From positions 51,293-72,946 of the forward strand of contig JH154498.1 in assembly GCA_000226015.1 (NCBI GenBank): 21,654 bases of DNA, written 5' to 3'. The notes under the pieces are model-generated. The model ran no database searches and was not told where the DNA came from. It saw only the letters and a program-made list of their open reading frames with translations. A program made the position numbers and the translations under genes. Below are positions 18,300 through 21,654 of this stretch, piece after piece (the first letter of the stretch is position 1; the number at the start of each line of letters is the position of its first letter). Origin of the DNA: Mnemiopsis leidyi. Lineage: Eukaryota > Ctenophora > Tentaculata > Lobata > Bolinopsidae.

Positions 18300-18548
18300 G
18301 GCTCAAGTTTTTTTTAACTGGGTAGGTTGAGAAAATATTTTGACAAATGCTTTGAAATTTAATGGTGTAGACGGATCAGGTTTAAAGCATTCGTAATGTT
18401 TCATGAATATCGAAAATTTACAATGTTAAATACAGAATAGATAAATTCACAAATTTTAATGTCTTACCGCATAATAAAATATCAAATAATAAAAATGCCC
18501 TAAAATACAAAACATGAATTATAGCATTCAAGTAAAATAAAAATTGCG
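18199..18548. other. Intergenic gap between GCP5 stop and MTOR start
   Basis: Only 350 bases separate the GCP5 stop from the MTOR ATG on the same strand. The gap must hold the GCP5 3' UTR and cleavage site and the MTOR promoter and leader. An ATTAAA poly(A) signal on the minus strand lies at 18455-18460, about 90 bases after the GCP5 stop. That leaves under 260 bases for the MTOR promoter. The stretch is AT-rich with no further ORF. Confidence 0.6.
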
Positions 18549-21427
18549 TTAATGATCAGTAGACAAAGATGTCTCCAGCCAGTCGAAATGAGGCTGAGGA
18601 ACACTGGCTACCTGATTTCTCTTCTTTACTAAGTTAGTGACGAACTCGATACATTTCCTCACGTCGCGCATGATCTGGGCCAACGCAGCAGTGTCTAATT
18701 CGTCATTGTCCAGGAGTCTCCTGAACTTGATGCCCTTGCTGAGCGCATGTCTTATCGCACCTAAACAGGAAGAGTATTCAGGTGTCAGCAGACAGTACTC
18801 CTCCATAATGTGACAGTATTTTTTGTGGATCTGAACGTATTGGTCCAGTTCCAGCGCTTTGTCCAGTTCGCTGCGCATGTCCGCACCAGTGCAGTGCAGA
18901 ACACGCTGCATCGTGTACGTCTGGATAATCTTGATAAAGTTGATAAGTTCGTACTTAAAACAGTGCACTTCAGTAGAAAGTGGGAACTTCAAGTTCGATT
19001 GCACGACGAGAGGAAGCACACACCACGCCGTGTATTTGATCTGGAGAAGGAGTGTAAAAACTTTCTGATAGATAACAAGAAGTTCCTGGTCCAGGACGAT
19101 ATCAACCGGAAAGGGAGGGAGATAGTCTATCTTCACACACTGGAACGTGTCAAGATCGCTGGTAGACTGCTTCACTGGACCCAGCTTGTTCTGAACGCTC
19201 ATACGCAGGTGGCTGGAGTAGTTGGTGTGGGGTGACATGCACTCCCGCAGAAATGGAGTCATCCCCCGTAACGTCTCACCCATATACACGTCCTTGAACA
19301 TTTCATCGCAGAACGTCGACATGGGCAGGCCAGCTTCCATCAACAACACTTTCCTGAGAGTGTTCAGGTGAACGTCCAGATAAAAGTCTTGTCTGAGAAT
19401 CTTGAGGAGAGAGAACGAAACTTGCGTACATCTTTTCTCCATGAGAGGGACAAGGATTTTCAGGATAGAAGTTGAGGGAAGAATGTGCAATTTTCCAATG
19501 TTGTTGAAAATCTCGTTGTAGATCGGAAGCTTGTCTTGTTGCGGAGACAAACTTTCAGCTAGATCTACAAATAATGACGTCAGCAGTTTGTCGTTCTCAG
19601 ACTGATCATTAACAATTATACCAAGGTCAAACGGCACAACTGCTTTTTCTGGAACCTGACAAGACAGCGACTTCCCCAGATACTCCTTGATAAACACGTG
19701 AAACATATCCGCATCCGGGTCCCCTAACTTCCCGAGCTTCCTGATCAACTCAATCGCTTTTCCCGCCTTCAGTAACTTCTCACCTATCTGTAGAAATATT
19801 CCTGGAATCTGATTATCGGGACCGCCGTCCGTGTCCTTGAAGACGAGACCTCGGTCCCAAAACTCAGTGGAGGATATGGAAACGTCAGGGTCTCGAGAGA
19901 GGAAGAGTTCGTCGGTGGTGTTGTTGAGATCGCCATGTGAGAGCCATGTGTCTATAGTGGTGAGCAGGGGCTGGAGGGTACACAGGAAGACTGTAAGAAG
20001 CACCTGGAGGCGGTCAAGAGTTAGTGGGTTTGTAGGAGCTCAGGATCTTGTCAGAGACAACTTGTACTGAGAACTAACATCTCACGTTTTATCACTACAT
20101 TACATTTTAAATAAGTTTTTACTAACAATTAAGTGTTTAGAAAGCAATAAGGCAGCCTCTGTGAACCTACCTTAGTAACATGTTGAGAGAGAATACCCAT
20201 ACTCTCATACAGCTCGAGAGTGTTGAAGAGAATGTTTATCAGTCTAGTCACACACACACTCGGACTGTCTAGGTCGATCTGATGTAGGATCTCTTCTACC
20301 TGAACACATTAGAGGTTGCATGCTTTGCAGGGTGGATGAAGTCAGTGTTTGTCAGATTAGGGGAATTTGGATATCACTAAAAATATTAATATGTATCAAA
20401 TCTATAATCTAAATGATAAAAGATTGCAGATGAGTTTTAACTTATTAGATTTGCCAAGTTGACAAAAGACCAACCATGTCATAGAGAGCATTGACAATGT
20501 CACAATGTTCTCTGATAGCTTCCTTCAGCCGAATAAACGTTACAATTTCACTCTGCCGCATTACCTGGTGGCATATATGGTGGAAAGTGGTTTCACTAAA
20601 CAGCTTTATCTATAGGTTGCATGGTATCTATTTATGTCTATCAACAAGCTTTATCTAAAACTATTGTTAACAAAAAACAGACTATCTAGTATCTACCTAT
20701 AGCTATTTTGAGATACTCCATTCGTAAATGATGGTAAAGTAGAAAGACACAGTATTGGTGGCAATATCAAGACAAAGTCCAATAGACAGATCTGATTTGA
20801 ATGTTACTTTTCTTAGTCATACAGGGAAAAGTAACAGAGTAAAGTAACATTCAAATCAGAACTGTTATGAGACTGAATAACTATCCGCTGCTACTACTAG
20901 TAGACATATCTACCAACCTTGTGCTCTATGACGGACATGGCGCTGGTAAGCTGCTGCAGGTACATGAATATCGCACACGCGAACGCTTGGTAAGTGCGAC
21001 TACCGTACGGGTGAGAGGGCTGCGCGACAAAGTTCAACACGTCATCGCTGACAAAGTGTAGGCTTTGTACCTGTGGAGAAGATGTAGTGTTTAAACTGTG
21101 ATCAGGAAGTATAATGAGTCTGTAACGTTACAGAGAACAGTGTAGAGGGTAATGCTTAAACAAATTTTCTTTAGTGTAATAGACTTCTTTTGACTTGAAA
21201 GGAAAACGAGCATTTCAGAAGATTAATACAATACAAATACATATCTCAACCAAAGTACTGACCATCTGAATAATCTTGAGGAAATAGTTGAGGACACTGT
21301 CAAGAGCCTCAGCACTGTAATGCTGAACAACAATGTCCTCTCTGAGATATACCTTGTTTTCGTCAAACACGGGAAATAGGTAGCTAGTAGGTGCTCCTTG
21401 GAGCATCGTCAGTATTTCTCGTATTAT
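18549..21427 (-). CDS. TUBGCP5: Gamma-tubulin complex component 5 (GCP5), C-terminal five exons; 5' end outside window
   Basis: Subunit of the gamma-tubulin ring complex that nucleates microtubules at centrosomes and other organising centres. Exons in transcript order: 21263-21427, 20918-21070, 20475-20564, 20171-20299, 18549-20003. All introns are GT-AG and phase 0, giving 663 visible residues ending at TAA (18549-18551). Identity rests on GCP5-specific matches to the human protein as remembered: RTYQAFACAIFMYL (human FRTYQAFMWALYKYF), IDTWLSHGDLNNTTDELFL, the FPVDIVLDQELLVIYQKVF segment of GRIP2, and QTYTMQRVLHCTGADM. The last exon encodes the GRIP2/gamma-tubulin-binding half in 484 residues. 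The first visible exon starts after an acceptor embedded in a 29-bp tandem array. GCP6 or GCP4 are less likely because of the VYQKVF..LLQIK pattern. Human GCP5 has 1,024 residues, so roughly a third lies beyond 21654. Confidence 0.93.
20791..20860. repeat. Perfect 20-bp inverted repeat in a GCP5 intron
   Basis: TCTGATTTGAATGTTACTTT at 20791-20810 is repeated as its exact complement at 20841-20860 with a 30-base spacer. It lies in the 353-bp intron between 20565 and 20917 and would form a strong stem in the pre-mRNA. It may be a tiny foldback element. The rest of the intron shows nothing. Confidence 0.9.
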
Positions 21428-21654
21428 CTGTGTGGAGGGATAACACGTGATATTATCTGTGTAGAGGGATAACACGTGATATTATCTGTGTAGAGGGATA
21501 ACACGTGATATTATCTGTGTAGAGGGATAACACGTGATATTATCTGTGTAGAGGGATAACACGTGATATTATCTGTCTAGAGGGTTAACACGTGATATTA
21601 TCTGTGTAGAGGGAGTAACACGTGATATATTCTGTGTAGAGGGATAACACGTGA
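21422..21654. repeat. 29-bp minisatellite, at least 8 units, spanning a GCP5 acceptor
   Basis: Units start at 21422, 21451, 21480, 21509, 21538, 21567, 21596 and 21626; all are 29 bp except the seventh (30), and the last reaches the window end. On the minus strand each unit carries a 3' splice site (TATCCCTCTACACAG) plus about six bases of the exon (ATAATA) and then the palindromic ATCACGTG. The real junction (exon edge 21427) is the first unit. The array probably continues outside the window. Confidence 0.95.

Noticed and set aside
18810-19235. 141-codon plus-strand ORF
   Set aside because: Antisense shadow of the last GCP5 exon, with no recognisable protein.

Overview
The window is animal nuclear DNA. 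It has many short GT-AG introns, protein families of the opisthokont/metazoan type, no operon-like spacing and scattered short repeats. The proteins look like an invertebrate, possibly an early-branching animal, but the sequence alone does not fix the phylum. Both recognisable genes are on the minus strand, head to tail. The order of transcription is gamma-tubulin complex component 5 (GCP5/TUBGCP5, 5' part outside the window), then TOR kinase (MTOR).

Layout. 1-1011 is a GC-rich repeat island with inverted and direct copies of a MITE-like module and unusually stable GAA-loop hairpins. 1012-2644 has no gene I can support and is the 3' flank of MTOR. 2645-18198 is a complete or nearly complete MTOR gene. 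I could trace about 38 exons by splice sites, phase and similarity to the human protein as I remember it: HEAT solenoid, FAT, FRB, PI3K-like kinase and FATC, about 2,590 codons. 18199-18548 is a short intergenic gap holding the MTOR leader and the GCP5 3' end. 18549-21427 holds the last five visible exons of GCP5, and 21422-21654 is a minisatellite that runs off the window edge.

MTOR is the growth and nutrient-sensing kinase of TORC1/TORC2, and GCP5 is a microtubule-nucleation subunit of the gamma-tubulin ring complex. Nothing in the sequence ties the two functions together.

The most unusual signal is a repeated architectural pattern. At least four 3' splice sites (MTOR exons 9, 14 and 23 and one GCP5 exon) lie inside or at the edge of a tandem duplication whose unit includes the acceptor AG, and in three cases also the first bases of the exon. 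This creates arrays of 2 to 11 decoy acceptors. A fifth acceptor (MTOR exon 2) directly abuts a 13-bp array of CACGTG boxes. Other points of note are nested uORFs before the MTOR start, including an AUGUGAUG start-stop overlap, a missing negative regulatory insert in the kinase, altered rapamycin-contact residues, two splice junctions that do not fit the GT-AG phase rule, and a possible small antisense coiled-coil gene in an MTOR intron.
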